A program made the translations under genes and the position numbers. From assembly GCA_964568855.1 (NCBI GenBank), contig CAZMSD010000004.1, positions 1 to 64,000 of the forward strand: a stretch of 64,000 bases of DNA, in the 5' to 3' direction. The stretch is from CAZMSD01 sp964568855 (GTDB taxonomy: Bacteria > CAIWAD01). This document shows, piece after piece, positions 1 to 8,381 of this stretch (positions are counted from its first letter, which is position 1; each line of letters starts with the position of its first letter). A model generated the notes under the pieces. That model worked only from the letters and a program-made list of their open reading frames with translations. It did no database searches and was not told the origin of the DNA.

Positions 1-448
1 GGAAACCCAGGGTGTAGATCCGGTGCTTCAGGGGCGCCGCCCAGACCTCGTATTCCGGTTCATCCAGGATGCGTGTCGGCTCGAGCAGGTCGGGCAGCTC
101 GTGGATGCTCAACTCGTAGCCGAAGTCGGTCTGCGAGAGTCGCTTCATGAAGTTGATGTAGCTCGAAAGCCCGGCGGGGCCGTAGAGACTCAGCGCTTCC
201 TCCCGGCGGTTGAGCTGGAAGCTGGTCAGCAGGCCGATCAGGCCGTAGAAATGGTCGCCGTGCAGGTGGGTGATCAGGATGCGGTCGATGCGTCCCCGGC
301 GGATGCCCGAGCGCAGGATCTGCAGCTGGGTCCCTTCGCCCGCGTCGATCAGCAACGTTTCCCGCTCAAGCTGCACCGCCAGGGAGCTGACATTGCGCCG
401 CACCGTCGGGGTGGCGGAAGAGGTTCCCAGAAATACCAGTTCGATCAC
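1..448 (-). CDS. rnz: Ribonuclease Z (partial, C-terminus outside window)
   Basis: Metallo-beta-lactamase-fold endonuclease that matures tRNA 3' ends. The visible 149 residues begin VIELVFLGTSSATPT and carry the N-terminal strand typical of RNase Z (FLGTS.a.PT..RN.S), then DAGEGTQ and the zinc-binding HLHGDHFYGL motif at about residues 59-68. The GTG start at 448 overlaps the stop codon of the upstream M20 deacylase gene (GTGA), so the two are translationally coupled. The gene runs off the left edge, so the distal zinc ligands are not visible. Confidence 0.88.
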   Translation of the reverse strand, partial: MIELVFLGTSSATPTVRRNVSSLAVQLERETLLIDAGEGTQLQILRSGIRRGRIDRILITHLHGDHFYGLIGLLTSFQLNRREEALSLYGPAGLSSYINFMKRLSQTDFGYELSIHELPDLLEPTRILDEPEYEVWAAPLKHRIYTLGF

Positions 449-1485
449 CGCGTGGTCCTCGCTAACAGTTCCCGGGCCAGTTTCTCATAACCGCGCAGCC
501 CGTCTTCCAGCTCTTCGAAGCGGATGTGCTCGTCCTTGCCGTGGGCCACCTCGATCCGTCCCGGACCCACGAGCAGGATTTCGCCCAGCGGCGACAGGAA
601 CTCCGCGTCCGTGCCGAAGGGAACCAGGCAGTCGGGCCAGTTCCCGGGCGGCTGAAAGACCTGCGGCTCCCCGGCGTTGCGAGCGGACCAGCTCAGTCCG
701 CCCAGCCTGGAGCCGGAAAGCAATTCGTCGATTCTGCTTGACATCTCCCCATAGGGTCGGACCGTGCGAAAGAGCAGCTCCGCTCTCGCCCTCGGCGGGA
801 TGACGTTGGATGCCACGCCGCCCTCGATCCGCCCCAGGTTGAGGAATGTCTCGCCCAATTGCTTGTCCGTGCCCCAGTCCTCGCCGCGGAGAATTTCCAC
901 CGCTCGCAGCAGGATGTCGACGGCCGAGTTGCCCAGGTGGGGCAGCGCCGAATGGGCCGCCCGGCCTTCCGCTGAAAGATCCAGCTTCAGCACCCCCTTC
1001 TGGGCACGGGCGATCCGCATCTCGGTGGGTTCGCAGAGGATGATGCTACGCTTGGCGCCGCCCGGCAGAATCTTTTCCTCCCCGGCACGGTCGGCGCCGA
1101 TGTGATCCGTCTCTTCCCCCACCACGAAGAGGAAGCCCAGGTCGAATCCTTCCTCCAGCAGCCGGCGCCCGGCCAGCAGCATGCAGGCGATGCCGCCCTT
1201 GGTGTCGCAGGCGCCCCGCCCGTGGATTGCGGTCTCCCCGACGTCGGCGCCGATGAAGGGCGGCACCGTGTCCACGTGCGTGGAAAACCAGAGGGGAGGA
1301 TCGCCGCGCCAGGCGAGCAGGTTGTGCCGGCCGGCTTCGATCTCCTGGCGCCTGAGACTCAAACCACAGGCTCCGCACCAGGTTTCGAGAAATTCGATCA
1401 CGGCGGCCTCTTCGCCGCTGATGGACGGGATGTCCACCAGCCGGCGGCACAGGTCGACGGCTTCTTCCAGCAAGGTGTTACACAT
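445..1485 (-). CDS. M20 family deacylase/peptidase (DapE/ArgE-like)
   Basis: A 346-residue zinc hydrolase of the M20 family, closest in appearance to succinyl-diaminopimelate desuccinylase (DapE), which releases LL-diaminopimelate in lysine and cell-wall synthesis. Visible motifs are STHVDTVPP (first metal ligands), GRGACDTKGG (bridging Asp), VVGEETDH (catalytic Glu and ligand), ILCEPTEM and the C-terminal VAHGKDEHI (last His ligand). The frame stays open far upstream, but that part is antisense to the lysine aminotransferase gene. I take the start as the ATG at 1485 (MCNTLLEEAVDL), where M20 similarity begins. It is divergent from the aminotransferase gene, and its stop overlaps the rnz start. 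Substrate is not provable: acetyl-ornithine or acyl-lysine deacylases share these motifs. Confidence 0.82.
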   Translation of the reverse strand: MCNTLLEEAVDLCRRLVDIPSISGEEAAVIEFLETWCGACGLSLRRQEIEAGRHNLLAWRGDPPLWFSTHVDTVPPFIGADVGETAIHGRGACDTKGGIACMLLAGRRLLEEGFDLGFLFVVGEETDHIGADRAGEEKILPGGAKRSIILCEPTEMRIARAQKGVLKLDLSAEGRAAHSALPHLGNSAVDILLRAVEILRGEDWGTDKQLGETFLNLGRIEGGVASNVIPPRARAELLFRTVRPYGEMSSRIDELLSGSRLGGLSWSARNAGEPQVFQPPGNWPDCLVPFGTDAEFLSPLGEILLVGPGRIEVAHGKDEHIRFEELEDGLRGYEKLARELLARTTR

Positions 1486-1551
1486 CGCTTCGGCTTGTCC
1501 CAACAGGGTTAGATCGTTAATCTGAAAATATGAAATGACCGCGAGGGACCC

Positions 1552-2862
1552 ATGACGAAGATTCCCCCCGCCGAGGTCCACCGGATCATCGGCGAGCACA
1601 TGCAGGTGGGAGCGCAGAACCTGGTCCTGGACCTGGAACGCAGCCGGGGAAGCCGGTTGTACGACTCCCTTGGCCGGCGCGAGTTCCTGGACATGACCAG
1701 CTTCTTCGCCACCAGCGCCCTGGGCATGAATCACCCCGGCCTGGATACGCCCGAATTCATCCGGGAAATCGGACGGGTGGCCCTGCACAAGGTGACCAAT
1801 CCCGCATTCTTCACCGTGGAGATGGCCGAGGCGGTGCGGACCTTCAGCGAGTTCGGCATGCCGGAGTACCTCCCGCACCTTTTCTTCGTGGAAGGCGGAG
1901 CCCTGGCGGTGGAAAACGCCCTCAAGGCGGCCTTCGACTGGAAGTACCGGAAGAACCAGGAAGCAGGCCGCGAAAGCTCCGCCGACGAGCTGGCGGTGGT
2001 CCACTTTCGCAAGGCCTTCCACGGGCGTTCGGGATACACCCTCAGTCTGACCAACACCGCCGATCCCCGCAAGTACATGCATTTTCCGCGCTTCGACTGG
2101 GTCCGCGTGGATCCGCCCGAGCTGCGCTTTCCGTTGACGGAAGAGGTCCTGGTCGAAGTGAAAGCCGCCGAGCAGCGGACGTTGAGGGAGATTCGCGGCG
2201 CCCTGGCCGCGCGTCCGCACAGGGTCGCCGCCCTGATCGTCGAACCGGTGATGGGCGAGGGCGGGGACGTGCACTTCCGTCCCGAGTTCTTCGCGGCCCT
2301 CCGCGCACTTTGCGACGAACAGGAAATCTTCTTCATCCTGGACGAGGTGCAGACGGGCATGGGCCTGACGGGCAGCTTCTGGGCCCACGAGCACTTCGAC
2401 GTCCGGCCCGACGCCATCGCCTTCGGCAAGAAGGCCCAGGTCTGCGGCATGCTGGTTGGCCGCCGCATCGACGAGGTGGAGCGCAACGTCTTCGTGGAGC
2501 CGAGTCGGATCAACAGCACCTGGGGCGGCAACCTGACGGACATGGTGCGCTTCCGCAGGATTCTGGAGATCATGCGCCGGGACAATCTGCTGGAAAACGC
2601 GCGGATCCAGGGCCGGCGCCTGCTGGCGGGTCTCGAGGAACTGGCCCGCGGCGACGGCGAACTCGGCAACGCGCGGGGACTGGGACTGATGTGCGCGGTG
2701 GACGTCCCGCGGGAACGGCGGGCGAGAATCATCGAGCGCTGCTTCGCGGAGGGCATGATCATCCTGCCCTGCGGAACCTGCAGCATCCGCTTCCGCCCGC
2801 AGCTCGCCTGCAGCGCCGAGGACATCGACAGCGCCCTTGACATCTTCAGGCGAAGTCTGTGA
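1552..2862 (+). CDS. lat: L-lysine 6-aminotransferase
   Basis: A 436-residue PLP-dependent class III aminotransferase. It resembles lysine-epsilon aminotransferases (Lat), which move the epsilon-amino group of lysine to 2-oxoglutarate to give a semialdehyde that cyclises to piperideine-6-carboxylate. Visible marks are the N-terminal DSLGRREFLDMTSFF, the substrate-loop region FVEGGALAVENALKAAFDW, the FHGRSGYTLSLTNT stretch, FILDEVQTGMGLTG with the PLP-binding Asp, and FGKKAQVCG with the Schiff-base lysine. GAGGGA lies six bases before the ATG. The M20 deacylase is divergent across a 66-base gap, which may hold promoters for both. A lysine or diaminopimelate degradation role is inferred from family and neighbour. 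Confidence 0.88.
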   Translation: MTKIPPAEVHRIIGEHMQVGAQNLVLDLERSRGSRLYDSLGRREFLDMTSFFATSALGMNHPGLDTPEFIREIGRVALHKVTNPAFFTVEMAEAVRTFSEFGMPEYLPHLFFVEGGALAVENALKAAFDWKYRKNQEAGRESSADELAVVHFRKAFHGRSGYTLSLTNTADPRKYMHFPRFDWVRVDPPELRFPLTEEVLVEVKAAEQRTLREIRGALAARPHRVAALIVEPVMGEGGDVHFRPEFFAALRALCDEQEIFFILDEVQTGMGLTGSFWAHEHFDVRPDAIAFGKKAQVCGMLVGRRIDEVERNVFVEPSRINSTWGGNLTDMVRFRRILEIMRRDNLLENARIQGRRLLAGLEELARGDGELGNARGLGLMCAVDVPRERRARIIERCFAEGMIILPCGTCSIRFRPQLACSAEDIDSALDIFRRSL

Positions 2863-2890
2863 AAGAAGTGAGCGGGAGCAGAGTGTAATC

Positions 2891-3712
2891 ATGCAGCACC
2901 TGGAACTGGATCCCGCGACGGCGATCGAGACCCTTAGCCGCTTCCTTCGCGAGGAAGTGCGGGGGGCGGGTTTCGATCGCGCGGTAGTGGGACTTTCCGG
3001 CGGAGTGGATTCGGCCCTGGTCGCCGCCCTGGCCGCACGGGCCCTGGGAGCCGAACGGATTCTGGCCCTGCTGCTGCCATGGCGCGGTTCCTCGCCCGAC
3101 TCCCTCACGGACGCAGAAGAGGTGGCCGAGCGGATAGGTGTCACGACCCGAAAGATCGACATCTCCCCGGCGGTGGACGTATTCAGCGAGACTCTCGAAA
3201 CTCCGGACGCCCTGCGCCTGGGCAACGTGATGGCCCGCTGCCGCATGATCTGCATCTTCGACGTCGCGGCCGAGATCAGGGCCCTGCCGCTGGGAACTTC
3301 CAACAGGAGCGAGCTGCTGATGGGCTACGGCACCCTGCACGGCGACCTGGCCAGCGCCGTCAATCCGCTGGCGGGCCTGTACAAGCAACAGGTCTACGCG
3401 CTCGCCCGCCGGCTCGAGCTCCCCGAGCGGGTGATCGCGAAGGCGCCCAGCGCGGACCTGGAAGCGGGGCAGACGGACGAGTCCGACCTGGGCTGGGAAT
3501 ACCGGACCATCGACCGGGTGCTGGTCCGCGCGGTGGACCTGGGCTGGCCGGCGGAACGTATCGTGGCCGATGGTTTCGATCCCGCGACGGTGCGCGGCAT
3601 TCTCGAGCGAATGGCGGCCCAGCGCTTCAAGGGCAGACTGCCGATCGTCCCGCGGACTACCGGGGGCGCCGGCGGCCCGAATCGGCCGGAGAGCCGGGAC
3701 GACCGCCCATGA
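2891..3712 (+). CDS. nadE: NH3-dependent NAD+ synthetase
   Basis: A 273-residue ATP-pyrophosphatase of the NadE family, which amidates nicotinic acid adenine dinucleotide to NAD+ with ammonia. The PP-loop VVGLSGGVDSALVAAL is at about residues 32-47. GTSNRSELLMGYGTLHGDLA and the NPLAGLYKQQVYALAR stretch are characteristic of NadE. No amidase domain is present, so ammonia must be free or delivered by another protein. The frame is open from 2837, but the ATG at 2891 (MQHLELDP) has a GGGAGC-type ribosome site upstream and starts where homology should. The stop overlaps the rsmI start (ATGA). Confidence 0.9.
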   Translation: MQHLELDPATAIETLSRFLREEVRGAGFDRAVVGLSGGVDSALVAALAARALGAERILALLLPWRGSSPDSLTDAEEVAERIGVTTRKIDISPAVDVFSETLETPDALRLGNVMARCRMICIFDVAAEIRALPLGTSNRSELLMGYGTLHGDLASAVNPLAGLYKQQVYALARRLELPERVIAKAPSADLEAGQTDESDLGWEYRTIDRVLVRAVDLGWPAERIVADGFDPATVRGILERMAAQRFKGRLPIVPRTTGGAGGPNRPESRDDRP

Positions 3713-4428
3713 CCTCGCCGGCCGCCGACCGCGGGATCCTCTACCTGGTTCCCACGCCCATCGGCAACCTGGAGGACATGAGTTTCCGGGCGGTGGAGGT
3801 TCTGAAAACGGCGGACCTGGTGGCGGCCGAGGACACGCGCCGGTCGCGGCGCCTGCTCGACCATTTCGGGGTGGGCACGCCGCTGCGCAGTTACCACGAT
3901 TTCTCCAGCGCGGGAGCACGCCGCGGCATCGTCTCGCGTCTCGAGGCCGGGGAGCGCGTGGCCCTGATCAGCGACGCCGGCACGCCGGGGATTTCCGACC
4001 CCGCCTATCGCCTGGTTAACGACGCCATCGAAGCCGGCGCGCAGGTGGTGCCCCTGCCGGGAGCGACAAGCATCGTTCCGGCCCTGGTGGGCAGCGGCCT
4101 GCCCTGCGACAGGTTCCGCTTCGCGGGTTTCGTCCCGCGGAAGAAGGGCCGCGCCGGGGCGCTGGCGGAGCTGGTCCGCTCCGCGGAGACGGTGGTGTTC
4201 CTGGAATCCCCCCATCGCCTGCCGGGCACGCTGGCAAGCCTGGCGGAACTGGCGCCTTCCCGGAGACTCTGCCTGGCGCGGGAGTTGAGCAAGCTGCACG
4301 AGGAATTCATCCGCGGCAGCACCGTGGAAATACTGGGGCGATTCGCGGAGCGGGAGCCGCGCGGTGAATTCGTCCTGGTGCTCGAAGGGACGGCCGCCGA
4401 GAAGAAACGCCTGCGCCGCGGCAAGTAG
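3709..4428 (+). CDS. rsmI: 16S rRNA (cytidine-1402-2'-O)-methyltransferase RsmI
   Basis: A 239-residue SAM-dependent tetrapyrrole-methylase-fold enzyme that 2'-O-methylates C1402 in the decoding centre of 16S rRNA. Diagnostic motifs: LVPTPIGNLEDMSFRAVEVL near the N-terminus, VAAEDTRRSRRLLDHFG, then ALISDAGTPGISDPAYRLV and PLPGATSIVPALVGSGLP. The middle carries the RsmI signature FAGFVPRKKGRAGAL and FLESPHRLPGTL, and CLARELSKLHEEFIRG follows. The ATG sits within the nadE stop (four-base overlap), so it is in the same transcription unit. Confidence 0.93.
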   Translation: MTSPAADRGILYLVPTPIGNLEDMSFRAVEVLKTADLVAAEDTRRSRRLLDHFGVGTPLRSYHDFSSAGARRGIVSRLEAGERVALISDAGTPGISDPAYRLVNDAIEAGAQVVPLPGATSIVPALVGSGLPCDRFRFAGFVPRKKGRAGALAELVRSAETVVFLESPHRLPGTLASLAELAPSRRLCLARELSKLHEEFIRGSTVEILGRFAEREPRGEFVLVLEGTAAEKKRLRRGK

Positions 4429-4446
4429 AACACTGCATGAGGAATC

Positions 4447-5286
4447 ATGTACCCGACCCTGTTCCAGATCGGATCCTTTCGCCTGTCCACCTACGGCCTG
4501 ATGATGATGACGGCCTTCGTGGCGGGAATCGTGCTGGCGGTGCTGCGCGGCCGGCGCCTGGGGATGCCCAGGGGCTTCGTCCAGGACCTGAGCACGCTGA
4601 TCCTGGTGGGCTCGCTGGCCGGCGCAAGGCTGATCTACGTGCTGACGCACCTGGAGGAATTCCGGGGAAACTGGCTCGGCGTGATCAACCCCATCCGGAC
4701 CGACGGTAATTTCGGCATCGCCGGACTGGTCCTGCTGGGCGGGGTGCTGACGGCCATCCCCTTGACGGTCTGGTACTCGCGCCGCAAGGGGCAGAGCGTG
4801 CTGGAGGTGCTGGATCTGCTGGCGCCCTCGCTGGCCCTGGGAATCGCCATCGGGCGGGTGGGCTGCCTGCTCAACGGCTGCTGCTTCGGAAGGGCCTGCA
4901 GTCTTCCATGGGCCATCCATTACCCGGCGGAAAGCCACCTGCACGGCGTGGGGCTTCATCCCACGCAGGCTTATTCCATCCTGATCAACCTGGCGCTGAT
5001 GTTCCTGCTGCTCCGCGTGGCCCGGCGCCGGCGCTTCCAGGGGCAGGTCTTCGGCCTCTTCCTGCTGATCTACTCGCCGGGTCGTTTCCTGGTGGAATTC
5101 TTCCGCGACTACGAAGCCGGCATGATCCTGGCGCGCTTCGGCAGCTGGGATTTCACCACCAGCCAACTGCTCACTTTCGTCATGTTTCTTGCGGCCATCG
5201 CGCTGTACCGCAGCTGGAAGGAGCGCGGATCTCCTTCCGGCGGCGAGGAACCGGGAAGCTCAGGCGGGGAGCGACATGAGCGCTAA
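4447..5286 (+). CDS. lgt: Prolipoprotein diacylglyceryl transferase
   Basis: A 279-residue inner-membrane enzyme that transfers diacylglycerol from phosphatidylglycerol to the lipobox cysteine of prolipoproteins. It has about seven hydrophobic segments. YPTLFQIGSFRLSTYGLMMM is the usual Lgt N-terminus. The Lgt signature GRVGCLLNGCCFGRAC (about residues 136-151) includes the glycine/arginine core, and HPTQAYSILINL and PGRFLVEFFRDYE follow. It starts 18 bases after rsmI, and its last 11 bases overlap the thymidylate kinase start. Confidence 0.94.
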   Translation: MYPTLFQIGSFRLSTYGLMMMTAFVAGIVLAVLRGRRLGMPRGFVQDLSTLILVGSLAGARLIYVLTHLEEFRGNWLGVINPIRTDGNFGIAGLVLLGGVLTAIPLTVWYSRRKGQSVLEVLDLLAPSLALGIAIGRVGCLLNGCCFGRACSLPWAIHYPAESHLHGVGLHPTQAYSILINLALMFLLLRVARRRRFQGQVFGLFLLIYSPGRFLVEFFRDYEAGMILARFGSWDFTTSQLLTFVMFLAAIALYRSWKERGSPSGGEEPGSSGGERHER

Positions 5287-5959
5287 GAGGGAAAGTCAGA
5301 GTCGCGGCAGGCTGATCAGCGTGGAGGGCAGCGACGGGGCGGGCAAGAGCACCCAGCTCGAGCGGATGCGCCGCTGGCTGGGGGAACAGGGGCTCGAAGT
5401 GCGCGGTTACAGGGAACCGGGCGGAACCGCGGTTTCGGAGGAGGTCCGCCGCCTGCTGCTGGATCCGGCGCACAAGGCCCTGCGCGGCGAGACCGAGTTG
5501 CTGCTGTACACCGCGAGTCGCATGCAGCTTCTGCTGGAGCAGGTTCTGCCCGACCTGGGACGTGGATGCTGGGTCCTGCTGGACCGCTTCGCCGATTCCA
5601 CGACCGCCTACCAAGGATACGGCCGCGGACTGCCGATGGAGCTGGTGGAGGCGCTCAACTCGGTCATCCGCCGGGTGGCCTGGCCCGAACGGACCTACTG
5701 GCTGGACCTGGACCCGGAAACGGGTCTTAAGCGGGTGGGTCAACGTGCGGACGCTTCCGGCGCCGATCGCCTGGAGCGCGAAGACCTGGATTTTTTCCGG
5801 CGTGTCCGCGCCGGTTACGAGGCCATCCACCTCGCGGAATCCGAGCGCGTCCTGCGCATCGACGCGTGCGCGAGCGAGGAAGCGGTCTTCGAAGCCCTCC
5901 GGCGGGATCTCGAAACGTACATGGCCGGCCCCGGCAGTGGAAAGGAGAGGCAGGAATGA
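5276..5959 (+). CDS. tmk: Thymidylate kinase
   Basis: A 227-residue P-loop kinase that phosphorylates dTMP to dTDP. Visible: the P-loop VEGSDGAGKSTQLERM (about residues 16-31), the TMP-binding YREPGGTAVSEEVRRLLLD (the REPGGT motif), YTASRMQLLLEQVLPD, the DRFADSTTAYQGYGRGL motif and LDLDPETGLKR. The ATG at 5276 gives the standard Tmk N-terminus and overlaps lgt by 11 bases; GGGGAGCGAC precedes it. The TGA overlaps the next ATG (ATGA). Confidence 0.94.
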   Translation: MSAKRESQSRGRLISVEGSDGAGKSTQLERMRRWLGEQGLEVRGYREPGGTAVSEEVRRLLLDPAHKALRGETELLLYTASRMQLLLEQVLPDLGRGCWVLLDRFADSTTAYQGYGRGLPMELVEALNSVIRRVAWPERTYWLDLDPETGLKRVGQRADASGADRLEREDLDFFRRVRAGYEAIHLAESERVLRIDACASEEAVFEALRRDLETYMAGPGSGKERQE

Positions 5960-7614
5960 GGACTTTTCGGTTTATGGCGGGATCCATGCTTGTCCTGCTG
6001 CTGCTGATCGGGTCTTCCGCCAACCAGACCCGCGACGAATACTTCGACGACGTCCGCAAGAACCTCAACCGCTTCGGCGAGGTCTACCGCAGTCTGGCCT
6101 TCCGCTACGTGGACCAGATCGATCCCGAAGCCTCCATCGAGGCCGCCATCCACGGTCTGATGAACGAACTCGATCCTTACACGGATTACTTCATTGACGA
6201 AGCCGCCCAGGACCTGGAGGACATTTCACGGGGCCAGTACGGCGGCATCGGCATGGAGGTGGGACTGCGGGGCTCGGAGAAGCGCATCACCGTGATCAGT
6301 CCATTCGAGGGCACTCCCGCCTGGGAGGCCGGCATGCAGCCGGGCGACATCATCGACGAGGTGGAGGGCAAGAGTACCCGCGACCGCAAACTCAGCGACG
6401 TGGTCAAGCTGATCAAGGGCGAACCCGGCACGCCGGTGCGGCTGAGCATCCTCAGGCCGGGATACAGCGATCCCCTGGATTACGAGCTGACCCGCGCGCT
6501 GATCACCATCCGGGACGTCAAGTTCGCCGGAATCGTGGACGAGGACGACGGGCTGGGCTACATCCGCATGGTGCGTTTCAGCGGCAAGGCCACCGAAAGC
6601 CTGCGCGTGACGCTGGAGGAACTGCTGGAACAGAACCTGCGGCGCCTGATCCTGGACCTGCGCGGCAATCCGGGAGGGCTGCTGCAGCAGGCCGCCGGGG
6701 TGGCCGACCTGTTCCTCCCCGAGGGGACCAGGATCGTCTCCACGCGCGGTCGCAACGGGGAGCTGGTCAAGGACCTGGCGGCCCAGGAACCGGCCCTCTT
6801 CGAAGGGGAGCTGGTGGTGCTGATCAACCAGGGCAGCGCCTCGGCCAGCGAGATCGTGGCCGGAGCGCTCCAGGATCACGACCGCGCCGTGGTGGTAGGC
6901 CAGCAGAGCTACGGCAAGGGACTGGTACAGAGCGTGGTCGACCTGGACAAGGAGGCCAAGATCAAGCTGACCACCGCCCGATACTACCTGCCTTCGGGAC
7001 GCCTGATCCAGCGCATCGACTATTTCGAGGACAACGAGGTCCTGGACCACGACGAGCCGGGAGCCGGGGCGGACAGCCTGTATTACACCATGTCCGGCCG
7101 GCGGGTGATCGGCGGCCGTGGCATCAACCCCGACCACGACACAGAACCGGCGCGCCGGCCCCATTTCATCAACGAGCTCTGGCGCAAGGCGCTGTTCGCG
7201 AACTTCGTCGCCGACCTCGAGCGCGAGGGCCGCGAACCGGCCGGGCTGGAAGTCGACCGCAAGCTGCTTCGCGAGTTCAGGAAGTACCTCGACGACACGG
7301 GCTTCGAATACCAGCCCAACGGCGGCGGTCAGCTGGACAAGCTGGCGGAGATCATCGAGCTGGAATCCTACGGCTCCCCAGCGGAAAGGGCGCTGCGGGA
7401 ACTGCGCGAAGCAATCAGTTCCTCGCTGGACTCCCAGTTCGACGCTCATCGCGAGTGGCTGGAGCTGATGCTCGAGCTCGAACTCTCGGACCGCCGTCAC
7501 GGACCGGACGCGCGGCTGCTGAAGGGCCTGGAGCAGGACGAGCAGTACCAGGCCGCCCGCGCCCTGCTCTCGACGGACGACATGCACGAGTATCACGCGA
7601 TCCTGGTGAATTGA
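5956..7614 (+). CDS. S41 carboxyl-terminal processing protease with PDZ domain
   Basis: A 552-residue exported serine protease of the CtpA/Prc type, acting in the periplasm on C-termini of envelope proteins. Order: signal peptide (residues 1-23, hydrophobic core SMLVLLLLIGSSA), helical N-terminal part with LDPYTDYF, PDZ domain about 90-170 (YGGIGMEVGLRG ... GMQPGDIIDEV), and the S41 core. The catalytic pair is visible: Ser296 in GSASASEIVAG and Lys321 in QSYGKGLVQ, 25 residues apart as in Prc. A 200-residue charged helical extension follows the core; it is commoner in Bacteroidetes-like S41 proteases. The ATG overlaps the tmk stop. Confidence 0.9.
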   Translation: MRTFRFMAGSMLVLLLLIGSSANQTRDEYFDDVRKNLNRFGEVYRSLAFRYVDQIDPEASIEAAIHGLMNELDPYTDYFIDEAAQDLEDISRGQYGGIGMEVGLRGSEKRITVISPFEGTPAWEAGMQPGDIIDEVEGKSTRDRKLSDVVKLIKGEPGTPVRLSILRPGYSDPLDYELTRALITIRDVKFAGIVDEDDGLGYIRMVRFSGKATESLRVTLEELLEQNLRRLILDLRGNPGGLLQQAAGVADLFLPEGTRIVSTRGRNGELVKDLAAQEPALFEGELVVLINQGSASASEIVAGALQDHDRAVVVGQQSYGKGLVQSVVDLDKEAKIKLTTARYYLPSGRLIQRIDYFEDNEVLDHDEPGAGADSLYYTMSGRRVIGGRGINPDHDTEPARRPHFINELWRKALFANFVADLEREGREPAGLEVDRKLLREFRKYLDDTGFEYQPNGGGQLDKLAEIIELESYGSPAERALRELREAISSSLDSQFDAHREWLELMLELELSDRRHGPDARLLKGLEQDEQYQAARALLSTDDMHEYHAILVN

Positions 7615-7619
7615 CCGCG

Positions 7620-8306
7620 ATGCCTGATGTAATACACGAACGCCCCCCCGTGTTCTTCTGCGATTTCGACGGCACGATCACCGAGGAGGACACCCTGGTC
7701 CTCCTGCTGGAGCGTTTCGGCCGCCGGACCCAGGGCGGCGGGAGCTGGCGCGACATCGAGGACGATCCGGACCTGCCGGAGAACCGCAAGCTGCAGGCGG
7801 AGATGGACCTGCTGGACTGCACCCTGCCGGAAGCGATCAACTACCTGCGGCAGGTGGCGCGCATCCGCAGCGGCTTTCCCGGTTTCGCGGAACGGCTCTC
7901 AACCGCGGGCATCCCGCTGGTGGTGCTCTCCGGCGGCTTGAAGCCGATCCTCGATACCTTCCTGGCCCCTTTCCTGAACAGGAACCTCTGGCTGCGGGTC
8001 AACGACCTGGAAGCCGGAAGGGGAAAATGGCGCGTCCTGCCTGCCGATACACCAAGAATCAAGGGTCTCTGCAACCACTGCAAGCGCTGGCACGTTGAAC
8101 AGGCCAGGGCCGCGGGCCGCACCTGCCTCTACGCGGGGGACGGCGGCACGGATTTCTGCCCCGCGGAGCGTTCCGATATCGTATTCGCCAGGGACGGTTT
8201 GATCCGCCACATGGCGGCCCGGGACCTCGAGTATCACGAATTCGAGAGCTTCCGCGACATCGAGGACGTGATGCAGCGGAAGGGCCTGCTGCGTCCCGCC
8301 TCCTGA
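7620..8306 (+). CDS. HAD-superfamily phosphatase, MtnX/PHOSPHO-like
   Basis: A 228-residue haloacid dehalogenase-type phosphatase. Motif I is FFCDFDGTITEEDT (nucleophile Asp and acid/base Asp), motif II is VVLSGG, and the acidic motif IV is YAGDGGTDFCPA. The spacing and the Cys/His-rich insert GLCNHCKRWHV resemble MtnX/PHOSPHO1-like enzymes (2-hydroxy-3-keto-5-methylthiopentenyl-1-phosphate phosphatase and relatives). Next to a trans-sulfuration enzyme, a sulfur-metabolism or phosphoserine-type substrate is conceivable but unproven. The ATG is five bases after the protease stop. Confidence 0.75.
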   Translation: MPDVIHERPPVFFCDFDGTITEEDTLVLLLERFGRRTQGGGSWRDIEDDPDLPENRKLQAEMDLLDCTLPEAINYLRQVARIRSGFPGFAERLSTAGIPLVVLSGGLKPILDTFLAPFLNRNLWLRVNDLEAGRGKWRVLPADTPRIKGLCNHCKRWHVEQARAAGRTCLYAGDGGTDFCPAERSDIVFARDGLIRHMAARDLEYHEFESFRDIEDVMQRKGLLRPAS

Positions 8307-8381
8307 AAGCGCCCGGCGGCGTAACACGAGCCCGTGCGGGCGGAACCCGGGAATCCGGATCGAAGCAGGAAAGAGCGAATC

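Noticed and set aside
1486..3303. N-terminal extension of the M20 deacylase frame
   Set aside because: This part is antisense to lat and nadE and has no homology; the M20 fold begins at the ATG at 1485.
8307..8381. SAM riboswitch before the trans-sulfuration gene
   Set aside because: The gap is 75 bases, too short for known SAM riboswitches, and shows no matching core.
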